DNA of 64,000 nucleotides from Polyporus tsugae (lineage: Eukaryota; Basidiomycota; Agaricomycetes; Polyporales; Polyporaceae). The notes beneath the pieces are model-generated. The model searched no databases, was not told where the DNA came from, and was given only the letters and a program-made list of their open reading frames with translations. Of the stretch, positions 15,176 through 26,773 are shown piece after piece. Positions within the stretch are counted from its first letter, which is position 1, and each line of letters begins with the position of its first letter. The stretch is from positions 434,001-498,000 of the forward strand of contig JAHRBS010000001.1 of NCBI GenBank assembly GCA_024305745.1. The letters run 5' to 3'. Both the position numbers and the translations under genes were made by a program.

Positions 15176-15810
15176 CATGCACGCCAGTCACACGCTTGCA
15201 CCCAGGACCCTCAGAAGACCGATCTTCTGGCTTGTGCTCGTCCTCCGCCCGGCTCGATGGGCGTCGCCGCTTCCCTCTCCTCGACAGCCTAGTGTGTGCC
15301 ACAGACGGTCGGGTATCCCATCGACTGCTGACTGAGATGCCCCGTTCTCGTTCAGCGTGATACAGTGTTTGGCAGGTCGGGATACGTTAACGTCTGTCCC
15401 TGCGACGCGGCGTGTCCCTTGAGCCACTGACAGTGGCAAGTGCAGTCGCAGCCACGCTGCATCTGCACGTCGACGCGGTGGTGCTGTGACTCTGCTCTGG
15501 TCCATCGTACGCGTATGGTTCGTATGAATCGTCAACTCTTGTCAGCTCAGGAACTCGTGTCCTGTGTACAGTAGCTCCATCCTATGTTTTACACTGCTTT
15601 CATGCTTTCGGAATGCAATCCAATCTTGAATTCAGAATCCAGCCAGCGTATCCATGTTGTGATGAGCACGAGAAGGGGGTTGACGACCGGCGCTGCCAGT
15701 GTCGGACGCGACGCGTCGCGCGGTGATGGCGGCATGATGCGCGCCTCCCGATCCGCCTTTGTTTTCTGCTCCCATCTACTCAATGCCCCTCTCACCTCCT
15801 TGACTTGTCT
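15176..15810. other. Intergenic between UPF2 and the ATRIP-like gene
   Basis: No gene recognised; the two genes run head to tail. The segment should hold the UPF2 3' UTR and the downstream promoter. Confidence 0.6.
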
Positions 15811-16236
15811 ATGGACGGCTCTGACGACTACTTCGACGACGACATCGTTTTCGACGAGCAAACTCTAGCCTCTATCGAGCAGCAAGAGCAGCGGTGGCAG
15901 GTCGCGCAGGGAAAACAGATTGTCCATCCTCAGCAGGCGCAACCCGTACCACAGGCAGGTCAACGACGGTCAATATCTCGTGAGGCACCTCTTCCAGATC
16001 CCAAGAGGCAGAAAACAGCGCATGATCCCACGGACAATGCAGTCGCTGTATTCGTTCAGCCGAAGACTGGTGAAGACTACGATGAGGACCTCCCCGACAT
16101 CTCAATCATCGGAGATGGCTCCTACAACTTTCCGGCAGCACAGCGTGCGTCAGTGAACGCGTTAGCTGCACAGATACGAGGCCAGTCACAACATACCAAC
16201 GGTGCGAGTACTTCTCGTCGACCTCCCCCTCCCCGC

Positions 16237-16274
<38 letters not shown>

Positions 16275-19200
16275 CAACGTGCCCCGTCATAATGCTCCTC
16301 CACTACGCCCTGCACGAAACGTGTCCAACCCCCACGCCTCTAACGCCCCCGTCGCCTCAAGTTCGAGGCACTCACCAGCACCCAGCGCGCCTGCGCGTCC
16401 TCCGCAAGGAAGGAGCAAGCCGGCTCGAGGTTCTACACTTGCTGAAATCGAAGCCGCGCTCGCAGAGTATGCTTCACAAGTTCCTCCTCCTACCTCTACC
16501 CCAGCGCAGAACCAGCGCCCCTCTCGAGCCTCTCCTGCGCCTGGTCTAGCTCACGCGCCGTCGTTTGGTCCGCAACCTCCTAGAAATCAAGCTAGACCTT
16601 CATATTTAGCTCGAGGTCATCAGCAGGTACAGAAAGCGAATGGTCCACACGCGCAGCGGCCTACCTCTCGTGCTTCCAGTGGCTCCGCTTCTGTGTCTCC
16701 GGTGGAACGACGACATAGCACTGGTACCCCACAGCAACGGACAGCTTCTCCAACGGTCCCCCCTCGCCAGCCTCCGCAGCAGCAGCGACAACACCAGCAG
16801 CGACAACAACCACAGCAGCAGTACGAGCCATCTCAGCCGCAGCAACATCCTCCCCCTACACAGGGAAGCAGCGAGCGCGTTCTTCGAATAGAGCTTGAGG
16901 CGCTCAGGGCTCAGTTTGAGGAAGTGTGTACTCCTTCAAGCTATTTTGCAGGGCAAACAATTGACAATCGCACAGCTTTCGAAGCAACAAGAACAAACAG
17001 CGAAAGCCCTCGAGGAGGCTCAGAATACGCGTTATGCGAAAGAGGGCGAAGTGAGCATCTTGCGGAAGGGCATGGAGAAGGTATGTTGTTCTGTGCTCAA
17101 TACACGCACGCGAGGTCACTCAAATCCCCAGACGGCCAAAGATCACTCAGCCGAAGTCGCGCGTATCAGGGCGGCGAAGGAGCAGGCGGAGGCGGCGCAA
17201 GCTCAGCTGCGGAAGGACATGAATGCGGAGCTGGAGCGGATGAAGACGCAGTACATATTCAAGGTAACACATACGCTGTCTTGTCTTTGGATTCGTGTTA
17301 TGTATCACGAGACCTTGCGTTGTAGCAACATGAGCTCGAAACGTCCAACCGTAAGACCCCATGGTCTGTTCGAATCAAACGCGATCATGGGGGGGCCCTC
17401 ACACCAGTGTCGAGTTCAAGTCAGCGTCGTCAGCAGGCTGGGCCCAGTGCGCTGGGAGATAGCCATCTTCAGACACCATCGCGGCCCAGGGTCAACAAAG
17501 ACCTACCAGATAGTCCAGCACGTCAGCGCAGGAGGAAGATCGCCAGCATCCCGGAGAGTCCTCCCAAGCGGACAGCCAAACTTCCTGGTTTCGTTAACGC
17601 ATTCGAGCCCGCTACCCCGAAGGTGGCCACGCCCAAGTCAAACGTGCGGTTTATGCTTTCGCAGGCCAGTCAGGTATCGCCTGGTAGAAGGAAGGGCAAA
17701 GAACGAGCTCCCGTGTACGACTCCAAAGAAGCCCAAAGCGAAGATCTGTTCTTCAACCCCCCGACGGAGGATTACGGTCCTCCACCTATTTCACAGCAGG
17801 ATTATGGTCATCGACCCATCTCGCAGCCCGACAGTTCTCCCATGGAGCAGGTCAGAGAACTCGCACCAATCTCTGCGCCCAAAGAACTACAGGAGCCTCA
17901 GTCGTCCGGGCCTGGACTTGCCAACACCGCTGAACCGTTCAACTCCTCTCCGAGTGAGGACGTGGAGATGAAGGAGGCGCCTGCGCAACCTGAACCGAGT
18001 GAACCAGTGGAGCCGCTTCTGGGACTCGACTGGACGACCGAGGTAAGCGATCCTTCGTTCGCCCACAGCTTTAGCTATATATTGAATTGACTCTGCGTTC
18101 ACGACATAGCTGCACCGGATCGTGCTCACCCACCAGCACCATTCAGCCAAAAAGCTTAGCTTGCAGCTGTTGATCAACCATTCCATTCCTGCCACAGCAC
18201 CTTCGGAGCGCACGCAGGAATATGGGGCGTGCTGCATGAAACTCCTTCAAACCCTCGGTACTGCTACAATCAAGCTGGCCACTCCCGACGAGACGATCCG
18301 TGCTGTTGGGGAAGTGCTTGTTGGGATGGGTCGTGTACTCTGCAGCGTTGAATCTGTGCGTCTCTCTACCCGGCTTAGTTCCAATGTTCTGACGGGAGGT
18401 CTAGATGGTGCAGTTGACGGTACTGTTCGACATGATGAAGATCATCGCCCTCTTCGTCCCGGCGTTCGTTCATCTCTTGCTAGCTCCGACAGGCGCGGCT
18501 GGGAGTGCTGACGCCCCGCCGGAGATTCTTGCGATGATATGCGACACGATACGGGATCTGCTGACGCCAGACAATGGTCTGGACGAGCATCGTGTAGCGC
18601 TAGGAGCTGAGTTGCTTGGGTTGCTAGAAGCCATTTGCTGGAATACTCCGCCGGAGTCTGGTATGCGGTCAGTCTGTTTCTTGCGCAGTTCGCCAACGCA
18701 TGAAGTTGACGCGCCGTGAAGGCTGTCTGTATTTGTACGCAAGTCGGGTATCCTGGCCGCTCTCGTCAACCCTGCGCAACCTACTTCATTTCTACACCGG
18801 ACCGTGCGTGTTCTTACGCTCATTGCGTCACGTACGTGTTTTTCCGAAAGGCGTGTGAGGGGTCGTACTGAGTGGCGTTCTATAGATCCCACCCTCCCCA
18901 AACAATTCTTATCATTCCCCTTCCCCGAAACCCCTGATGAAGAGGACGAAGAGAAGGACTACACCCGGATCCCTCACATAGAGCGAATGGGGTCCCTGCT
19001 TGTCGATCGCAAGCGCGACGAAGCTGAAAGTCGCCCTCTCAGGGAGACCATCCTGCATTTCGTCACCACCATCGCCGTCGCTCACGCCGACTGCACGAAC
19101 ATCTTGCTCAAGTCGCAGACCCTGCTCCCATCCATGATTCTCTTCCTCATGAACATCACCGATCCGCTTTGGGAGGAGTACGAGGAGTTCATGTCTTCTC

Positions 19201-19726
19201 CTGAGCTGGTGTCCTGGTATGCCTGACGACTGCATGCGCTCGTTCGCGTCTAACATCCTGACAGGACTGTGCAAACCATGATGCGGGTCGTGGTTTTGCT
19301 CTACCACCTCTTCACCGGGGTGGACAGCTCGGCGACCAACCTGAGGCACAAGTTGATGGTCGCTCCTAAACGCATCTTCAACGGCCTGTGGCACATGTTC
19401 ACCGTCACGCTCGGACGGATCAGCTACGCGCCCCCACCCGAATCCATCTCTCCCGAGAACCAGGTCAAGTTGGAGCAGATTTGTGGTGCGTCTCTCCCGT
19501 GCCCTCTGACTCGACATGAGTCTACCCGAGAACGTAGCGCCTTAACGTCGCGTCCTATGCAGACCTCGCGAAGGACGTTTTGGAACTGGTCGTCGACGGC
19601 CCCGAGCTCGAGTCAATCTGGGCCGCGTTTCACGTCGAGGACAACGTCCCTGCGCCACGTCCGACGCAGACGGACGAAGACGAGGACGAGAGCGCGGCGC
19701 GTATGCAACACGCCGATCTCGAGTAA
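15811..19726 (+). CDS. rad26: ATRIP/Rad26-like DNA-damage checkpoint protein
   Basis: Probable partner of the ATR/Rad3 kinase, recruiting it to RPA-coated single-stranded DNA in the nucleus. The start is the ATG at 15811. The N-terminus is acidic (DDYFDDDIVFDEQTLASIEQ), as expected of an RPA-binding checkpoint recruitment motif. Next come a low-complexity Pro/Ala and Gln-rich region (PAPAPAPAPAP from a CCTGCT repeat; QQQRQHQQRQQPQQQ) and a coiled coil split by introns (LRIELEALRAQFEE, GKQLTIAQLSKQQEQ, EVARIRAAKEQAEAAQAQL). A Ser/Pro-rich linker precedes a long C-terminal helical region from about 18110 (LHRIVLTHQHHSAKKLSLQL) to the end (ARMQHADLE). About eight introns. Identification rests on overall architecture and C-terminal resemblance to Rad26/ATRIP, so it is moderately sure. 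Confidence 0.75.
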
Positions 19727-20095
19727 TCTGCACTGTACCTGTCCTGCATTCATTCACGCTATACTCATATATCCTTATCTGACGCACATATCACGATTTT
19801 CCCTGCCTCCGCCTCCGACCCGGCCATTCGCGAACTTATTTAATGGCATTGCATAATGGGGCCTGGGAGCCAGAAGGCACGTTCATTTCTTTGACCTTCT
19901 ATCCATCGGCCACGAAGCCTTCTGGCGGGTGTCTCCCGCAACTCCTTGTGCACGTGGTGTTTATGTGTTCTGAACGTCCGATGGTGTTGTTGAGCGTTCT
20001 CAGCCCTGCGCTTAATCCCGATTAGCAATGTCAACGCGGCCATTGTGGTTGGATTAGGCATTGTTAGACCACTAGAGGGGGGTTTGCCCTGAAGT
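19560..20095 (+). repeat. Segmental repeat copy 1: last ATRIP-like exon and 3' flank
   Basis: This segment, from the last coding exon through the 3' flank, recurs in diverged form at about 20680-21290. Shared landmarks are GGGCCGCGTTTCACGTC, the CACGTCCGACGCAG stretch, GGCGCGGCGCGTATGCAA, CTTCTATCCATCGGCCACG and CGGCCATTGTGG, all in the same order. Confidence 0.8.
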
Positions 20096-20679
20096 TCTTT
20101 GTTGAGCCGATGTAAACGGATGACAACGAGAATATGGATTCCCTGAGGCAAGGTAGGCAGCAGTACTATAGTACTTGTGCGAGGCCTCTTTCCCTCCCAG
20201 TGCGCAACCGCCCGCCACTCGCCCAACCCATGTTGGCGTACTTCAAGTTAGTTCACCGGAGGCGGCTGGTCCGACGTCGCTGCGCCACCAGATGCATGTC
20301 ACACAACTCTTCCTCCTCCCATGCTCAGGTGAACGCGTCTCGACATGACTCGGCCAGTCTTCCGTAGCTGACCCATCATCGCACGCAACCTGCGCTTCCA
20401 GCGTCTTGCCATCGGAAGTTCTTGGTCGTTGGCGCGTACCAGTGGCAAGACCACAGCCCAAAGTTGCCAAGTCATCGTCATACTTATGTGTTCCGCGTCC
20501 ACCGTCACGCGGGCCCGACGGTCCTACAATGAAGATAAGTAGTAAGTTGACTCTTATCCCTGGAATCTGGATGCTATGTACCACGAATAGAAATGGCAAG
20601 TTTCTGACTACAGTAGTACTGATCCAAATCCTTCTGGATTGTGCAGCAAACCCTACTTGAAGTACAGACCCAGCCAGAC

Positions 20680-21290
20680 CTTGTGAAGGACGTTGGAACT
20701 CGTTATCGACGGGCCCGAGCCTCCCGAGTCAATCTGCAGCTGGGCCGCGTTTCACGTCAAGAACAACGTCAACCTCTCTACGCCACGTCCGACGCAGGCG
20801 GACGAAGACTTGGAGGACCAGGGCGCGGCGCGTATGCAATGCTGACCTTGAGCAATGTGTGCATTGCCGTGCACAATGTGCTACGGTCATTCATTCGCCG
20901 ATATCCATGTACTACTCTAACGCCCACTCCACGATCCACCCTGCCTCCGAGTGACGAGCGACGACCAGGCCCGCGGATCAAGTCATTCGCGTGCTGGAGG
21001 TGTGAATGGCATTTGTACGTACTACGAATACGCCGGCGCGCATCGGTGGTCTTGGGAGCCGGAAGGCACCTTCATTGCTTCGGTCTTCTATCCATCGGCC
21101 ACGGAGCCGCCTTCTGGCGCGTGGCTCTCGTACTTCCGCTGATCGTTTACGTGTCTGAACGATCGGTCACCTTTTGAAACATTCCCAGTACTGTGCTTCG
21201 GCAGCTCATGATAAATGTCAACACGGCCATTGTGGCTTTAACCGGGTGTGTCTTAGACCACTCGGTGGGGTGAGTTTGCCCTACGCTTTC
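20680..21290 (+). pseudogene. Decayed second copy of the ATRIP-like last exon
   Basis: A direct repeat of 19560-20095. The coding part (20680-20850) has lost the frame: two bases are missing where copy 1 reads GACGTTTTGGAACTGG (here GACGTTGGAACTCG), and further insertions follow. The duplicated flank continues to about 21290, just upstream of the monooxygenase gene. No other exon of the checkpoint gene is visible here, so this is a partial segmental duplication rather than a second gene. It may still supply promoter sequence for the monooxygenase. Confidence 0.75.
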
Positions 21291-21678
21291 AAGTGCATCT
21301 TACCCGGTACCGGTATTGCGATTTGCAATTGGAACTCGTTGCAGAAGGATTTCCAGGTACCGGTCGGTTGACTCGGTTCCGTAGTTTTACATCGCGGGTT
21401 ACGGCATGCTGACCGCACACATCCGCGGGTTGCCGCACATTGAGCGGAGGTCGATCCGCAACACTACAGCGCTTCGTGGCGATTCTATCCGGGACAATCG
21501 GACGCGTGTAGTACCTTAAAAGGAGGCTCCGCGACAGCCTCTTTCGACTGCCAACGGACCTCCGAGCTCGACTGCCAACCTCAGAACATCCAACTGTCAC
21601 CCTGAGGTTGTGGATTCCCCAGGCTCCAGCTAGCAGACGTATCCGCCGATACTGGTTCAAACGTTCAAACGTAACACC

Positions 21679-23265
21679 ATGGCTGGAACAAAAGTCATCC
21701 TCGCCGGTGGCGGCGTCGCCGGACCCATCCTAGGAATCCTCCTGAAGCTCAAGGGGTACGACCCTATCATCTACGAACGCCTCGATGCCCCCACCGACAT
21801 GGGCCTCTCCCTCGCGTAAGTGAACCTCTCGTCGCCTTCATCACCCCGTTCCGAGTCGACCAGCGTCGCGACCTAATACGGACCGTCGTCTCCCTTACTC
21901 GCATAGCCTCCAGGCCAACGGGCTGAAGGTCCTCGGCCTCATCCCCGGGCTCGTGGACAAGATCGCGAAACACGAAGTTACCGACATCGTCCAGTACTCC
22001 GCGCTCGCTGAGGACGAGCGCGAGCTCGCGCAGTTCCGCGCGCCCCAAAAGGAGCTCACGGGGTACGGCGTGAACGGCGTCCGCCGCCCGGTCCTGCTCC
22101 GCGCGCTCATCGAGGAGGCGCAGGCGCAGGGCGTCCCAGTCGTGTTCGGGCACCAGCTCGTCAGCTTCGAGCAGCACGAGGAGAGCGTGACGGTGCGGTT
22201 CGCGAACGGGAAGACGGACACCGCGAGCTTCGTCGTGGGCTGCGACGGGCTGCACAGCGATACCCGGAAGACCTTGTTTGGCGAGGAGGCCGTTTCGTTC
22301 ACCGGTCTGACGCAGGCGAGTCAATTGGATGTGAAACGATAGGGCCAAGATGGTGTTTGCTTACGCATGTGAGTAGACGGGTGGCATTTCGCCTTACACT
22401 GAGCTGTTCAGGGCGAAAAACTTCGCGCCAATGTTCAACATCTACGGCAATGGCGTCCATATGATCGGATACCCGGTCAACGACCAGGAGATTTCGTGGG
22501 CGTAAGTTCTTCCTCGAAGCTCCTCCATGCGCTCTGACTTGACGATCAACCCCCTTCCCAAGGATAACGCAACGCGAAGCCGAGGCGAAGGAGACCTGGC
22601 GCGCCATGGACGAAGAGCGCCAGGAGGAGTTCCGTGAGGGTCCTTGCTCCCACCTGCCCTTCGGCGGCGGGGAACTCGTCCGAACGGCACCACGTATCCT
22701 CAAGGTCTGTAACTGTAATTGGGAGTTGTGTCAGCCTTCACGGTCGTGACGCGAATACGTGCAGTACGGCCTGTATGACCGGCCTGAGCTCCCGACGTGG
22801 CACAAGGGCCGCGTGGTCCTCATCGGCGACGCCGCGCACCCCACCAGCCCAGTACGCCTCCATTCTCCCCCACTGACCACCATCCAAAAACAGATGCTCA
22901 CCGAACACCACCCATAACCTAGCATCTCGGCCAAGGCGCGAACCAGGCTCTCGAGGACTGCTACCACCTCACCCGCCTCCTGCTCGCGCACAACCCCTCC
23001 AGCGCGCCACCCTCGACCGCGCTCCTCGCAACCATCTTCGCCGAGTTCGAGGGCCCGCGTATCGCGCGGACGTCCGAGCTCGTCAAGAGTGCGCGGCAGC
23101 AGGGCGAGCTGCGCGTCGTCAGCGGAGTCGAGGCGTGCAAGAAACGGAACGAGGTGATCGTGGAGATGTACGGCGGCCCTGCGGCGGGCGACAGCGCAGG
23201 GCTGATAGCGCAGTTTGTGCATTTGGTCGAGAACCCATTCAAGGCCGGGGAGAGCGAGATTTGAG
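21679..23265 (+). CDS. Class A FAD-dependent monooxygenase (salicylate-hydroxylase-like)
   Basis: A single-component flavoprotein hydroxylase using NAD(P)H and O2 on an aromatic or similar small substrate. It starts MAGTKVILAGGGVAGPILG at 21679, giving the FAD Rossmann motif GGGVAGP, with the ribose-binding Glu at YERLDAP. The middle DG motif is VVGCDGLHSDTRK near 22230. The GD motif is VVLIGDAAHPTSPHLGQGAN, split by an intron near 22852. The C-terminus ends FKAGESEI and TGA at 23265. Five or six short introns join in frame and length is about 400 residues, normal for the family. The last ~160 bp are also the left end of the tandem duplication; a diverged partial copy of this 3' end lies at 30235-30382. 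Confidence 0.9.
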
Positions 23266-24685
23266 CGGTGTGAGGGAACAGCGAAATCCATGGAGAGGAG
23301 CGAGATGGTTTGCTGCCTGGCCGCTGTTTGTTTGTACCAGTAACATACTCGCCGTTCAATGGCGGAGAATTGAGACGATGCCCGGAATTACACTGGTACG
23401 ACAGGGGCATCCGAGTCTGTGAACCCACCGTCAACAGTGAGCACGAGCAAAACAGGCCAGATGTAGCTTGGAGTACTCACGAGACAAGTGCGGCGTGAAA
23501 TGCCTCCGTGTGGCGATATATGATATGGCGCGTGAGAACACCACTATGTACCGCTCGATTGGCCTACTTTTGCCCCGAAACTCACAGATACTCGGGCTTG
23601 GTCGCGAGCCGACTTGGGACTAGCACTGGGATATGAAAATCGACAAGCTCCATGCTCTGCGGCTCGGTAGATCTATCGATCTAAAGAACGTCGGGTCCGA
23701 CGCGGAGGGTTCCTGGACACACACTTGTCCACAACCCGCTGCGATCCCCGCAGGAGGGGCCCTGAGCGGACGCGAACACTGTCGGTGCGGTGCCTAGATG
23801 CACCACGATGAGTCGGGGGATCGCATGGATTGGTGTTCGGATTGAAAGGCGCCCGGGGGTAATGGGAACATTCTAACGATCTGCTTCCCTCCTGCTGGAC
23901 CGAAAATTCTGTATTTTGGAAGGCAGGTATGAGCATATTTCAAGAACCATTGTGGAAGAGAAGACACGCATACAGGTCGATTTGAGTGAGAGAGGAGTGG
24001 AACAGGATCGCAACCCCCCATTGGTCGAACGGCGGATGCCGAGAATATCACGTGCTGCACGTGACAATATCAGATCTCCTGGAGGCGAAGACCCTCTACC
24101 TTAGGTATCGGGAATCCTCCTCCTCATCCTCTATGAAAGACCTCAGTAAATCGACCGCAAGGTGCTATACACACCAAGAAATATGTTGAAGACATTTGGC
24201 GAAAAGGGCTAGCAAGGGAGGCTGGGGCGGGTCCCGAGGACATTGCTGGTGCGTCCGTTACAGTTACACGCCTTCCTCCTGCAAGATCGTGAGGTTATCG
24301 GGCGGGAAATGAGGAAGTTCGAACACCCGATCCTATGGGAACACTGGGTGTCGCAATGTCCGCCACAATCCTATGGGTCGTGGTCATGGTGTTCACGACC
24401 TATATACGGGTCAGTCGTCCTGTACAGACTTGGGGAGGATAGCATGAGGTTAGCCACGAACGAAAGTAACGCGCCTTCGACGTGACGCGCACGAGTGCCT
24501 TCTGAACAGCGCCGTGCTCGGGGAGCGCGTCAACAAAGAACATACGATGGACCTCGCGACCAGCAAGATCCACCCCCCGCCCTACGTCACGACCACGACG
24601 ACGATGACTCGGAGGCTTCCTCGATTGTGTTGACCACATCAATGAGGAGGTTTACATCTTGTAAATCCTGGCATGCGGACGCGCC

Positions 24686-24699
24686 GGGGGGGGGGGGGG
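24686..24699. repeat. Homopolymer run G14
   Basis: Fourteen consecutive G (CGCC-G14-CTCG). Such runs are prone to slippage and to sequencing or assembly error. Confidence 0.9.
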
Positions 24700-25989
24700 C
24701 TCGTGGAGGAGGAGCCCAAGGAACGAGCGGCCCAATCCACCGCATAGGCGATAGCGAGTGGGCCATGTTCGGTGGTTGTGTGAGGCGACGAGAACGAGGC
24801 ATGGGAGCGTACTAGCTGTATGGTTTGAGGGCCAAAAACGCCATTTCTGGCTCGGTCGTTGATGTCGGGTCCTCGTCTGACGAGAGGCCTGCGGTCAATC
24901 TATGCCAGAATGAAAAACGGACATAATGGAAGAGACTGGGGGCTGATCCAGTCCGGACTGAGACAGACGTACATATATGCCGCGCCGTCTCTAAGAGCGT
25001 CCGTGAAGTCAGATATTGTCTTTGGGAGATGTCCGGCGGGTCCACCCTGAGGCTGTCGACGTTATTGGGTTCAGCATATAACCAACTTGGAGGAGGTCGG
25101 CCTGGACTAGACACAGGGACTGAGGTGTGTTGTATGCGTAGCGGCATGTGGAGTCAGATTCAAATGGTGGTAGAATGGTGATAGAGGTTGTGGTGCATAC
25201 AGGGGGGGGACTCGAATTTCGGACGATGGGGGCTGGAGAGGAAGGAGAGCGCGTTCTCGTTGGGTTGCTTGTCGCTGCACAACGATGGGCGTCAAGTGGC
25301 TGGTGGCCCTTGCACACTCTCTGAGTCTCTCTCCATCCAGCTTTTCTGACCATCTTATCCTCGAATCCCATTACCGACAGAGATCACAAATTCCCAACTT
25401 CAGAATTCATACCGTCACCCGTTATATGCTGACAAGCCTGAGGAGACACAGACTGGTGAGTTGAGCGATGCATTCCCCATCGACGCATCCTAGCTGAGAG
25501 GGAAATGTGTACCGTCAGGATTTGTCTTGTTAGCGAGCATGAGCAACATACCTCTTCGTCCCAGTTTTCTCGCTACATCCTGGAAACATCGTGCAACGCT
25601 ATTTAGCGGTCGGATATATTCTCGGATTGAACCCAGCGACATACAACCTTCCCACTACTAGTACCACCGCCAACTTGTGGTCGTACTGGGCTGCGCAGGT
25701 GCAGTACAGGCATTTAGGTACGATGCTAGAGTGCACGCATGTCAAGTAAACCGCTTACTCCTTGTACTCAGTGATGGATCCTCTCAACAGCCCACGGTCC
25801 GTCCGTATCCACCCTGTCATCAACTATGTAGCTGCTCACATCCGGAAACGTATTATTCAGGAATATCCACTAGTCTCTGAACAAGTGGCCCGTGGCCCAC
25901 CTTCGTTGTATTGCGATCATTCACAGCTTCCAGGACCAACTATCCCCGAGCCTCGCACCACCGTGATGACATGCACCATGCAGCCATTT

Positions 25990-26079
25990 GTATCCACCGT
26001 ACCGTTGTCAATGCCTCGCGTATCCACCGTACCGTTGTCAATGCCCCGTGTATCCACCGTACCATTGTCAATGTCTCGC
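25990..26079 (+). repeat. Minisatellite, 3 x 30 bp
   Basis: Three direct copies of a 30-bp unit beginning GTATCCACCGTACCGTTGTC, at 25990, 26020 and 26050, differing at only a few bases. The unit length is a multiple of three, so the array keeps any reading frame. The corresponding place in unit 2 (near 32900) has no such array. Confidence 0.9.
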
Positions 26080-26189
26080 AGATCCTCGTGGACGTCTCAA
26101 CTCGGCCAAAACATGTACGTTCTTTCTGATCCTTCCCGGTCTGCGAGGCACACTGACACTCCTTTAATCCCATCTGGTGTAAGCCCTGC

Positions 26190-26773
26190 AAGCACCGCAA
26201 GCATCCGCTCAATACGATCGAGGCCGCACTCGACGCGCTCGTCAAATACGGCGTCCCGCCCCGTTTCTACGCTTCCCCCCCAGCCGCTACTCCTACTGCT
26301 CGTTCTGCATGCTCTCGATCGACGCATACGCGGTACGGCTTCGAGGACGCGGCTGTGGCGATCTCGGCTCATCTCCTCGCCTACGAGTCTAAGCTCCGAC
26401 GCGCGCTTTCGGTGAACATGGGGGCGGTGTGCCTGCGCCTTCTCCTCGAGCTACACCACAACCGCGCGAATGCGCTCAAGAGCCGTCGTTCTGCGGCCCC
26501 CGGGAAATCATCCGCCGGCGGCCGCGTGCGACGAGACGTTGCAAGCACGGATGACCAATGCGTGGGCATTCGCCATGGCGCAGCTGGCGTGGGGCACGCT
26601 GCCAGGTAAGTTGGTTCCCTCTTCTCTGGCCGTGCGCGGGATCACCCAGGAACCGTGGCGAGGGCTGTTGGTAGTGGTCTGAAGTTAAGGTTAGTCTTTC
26701 CCGCGTCGACCCTGAGATGACTCTCGCTCTCGTGCGCAGCTGATTCCTTCCGGCTTTGTAGAAGACGATCTAG
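26190..26773 (+). pseudogene. BTB gene copy A, disrupted
   Basis: Matches the C-terminal half of the intact BTB gene at 33325. Recognisable pieces are LNTIEAALDALVKYG, FEDAAVAISAHLLAYES, NMGAVCLRLLLELHHNRANAL and, in a shifted frame, MTNAWAFAMAQLAWGTLPG. Damage: the N-terminal BTB core is missing (the sequence jumps from material matching 32960 to material matching 33690), bases are lost near 26320, there is a frameshift at about 26470-26500, and most of the penultimate exon is deleted. Even so, the final acceptor and terminal codons (AAG ACG ATC TAG) still match the RTI-stop end of its relatives. Confidence 0.8.

Larger units (their letters stand above)
23266..26185. other. Decayed intergenic part of unit 1
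   Basis: No intact gene. It aligns in patches with 30383-33600 of unit 2. A minus-strand frame at about 24850-24590, ending in a Ser-rich tail (EEASESSSSW), corresponds to the minus-strand frame at 31235-31880 and may be the remains of a gene. Around 25620-25760 the frame LGLNPATYNLPTT matches a first-exon-like segment at 32521 of unit 2. Confidence 0.5.

Noticed and set aside
25990..26079. CRISPR-like array
   Set aside because: The three 30-bp units are directly adjacent without spacers and the genome is eukaryotic. It is a minisatellite.
26190..26773. BTB copy A as a functional shortened gene
   Set aside because: It lacks the BTB core, has a frameshift inside the main exon and has lost most of the penultimate exon.
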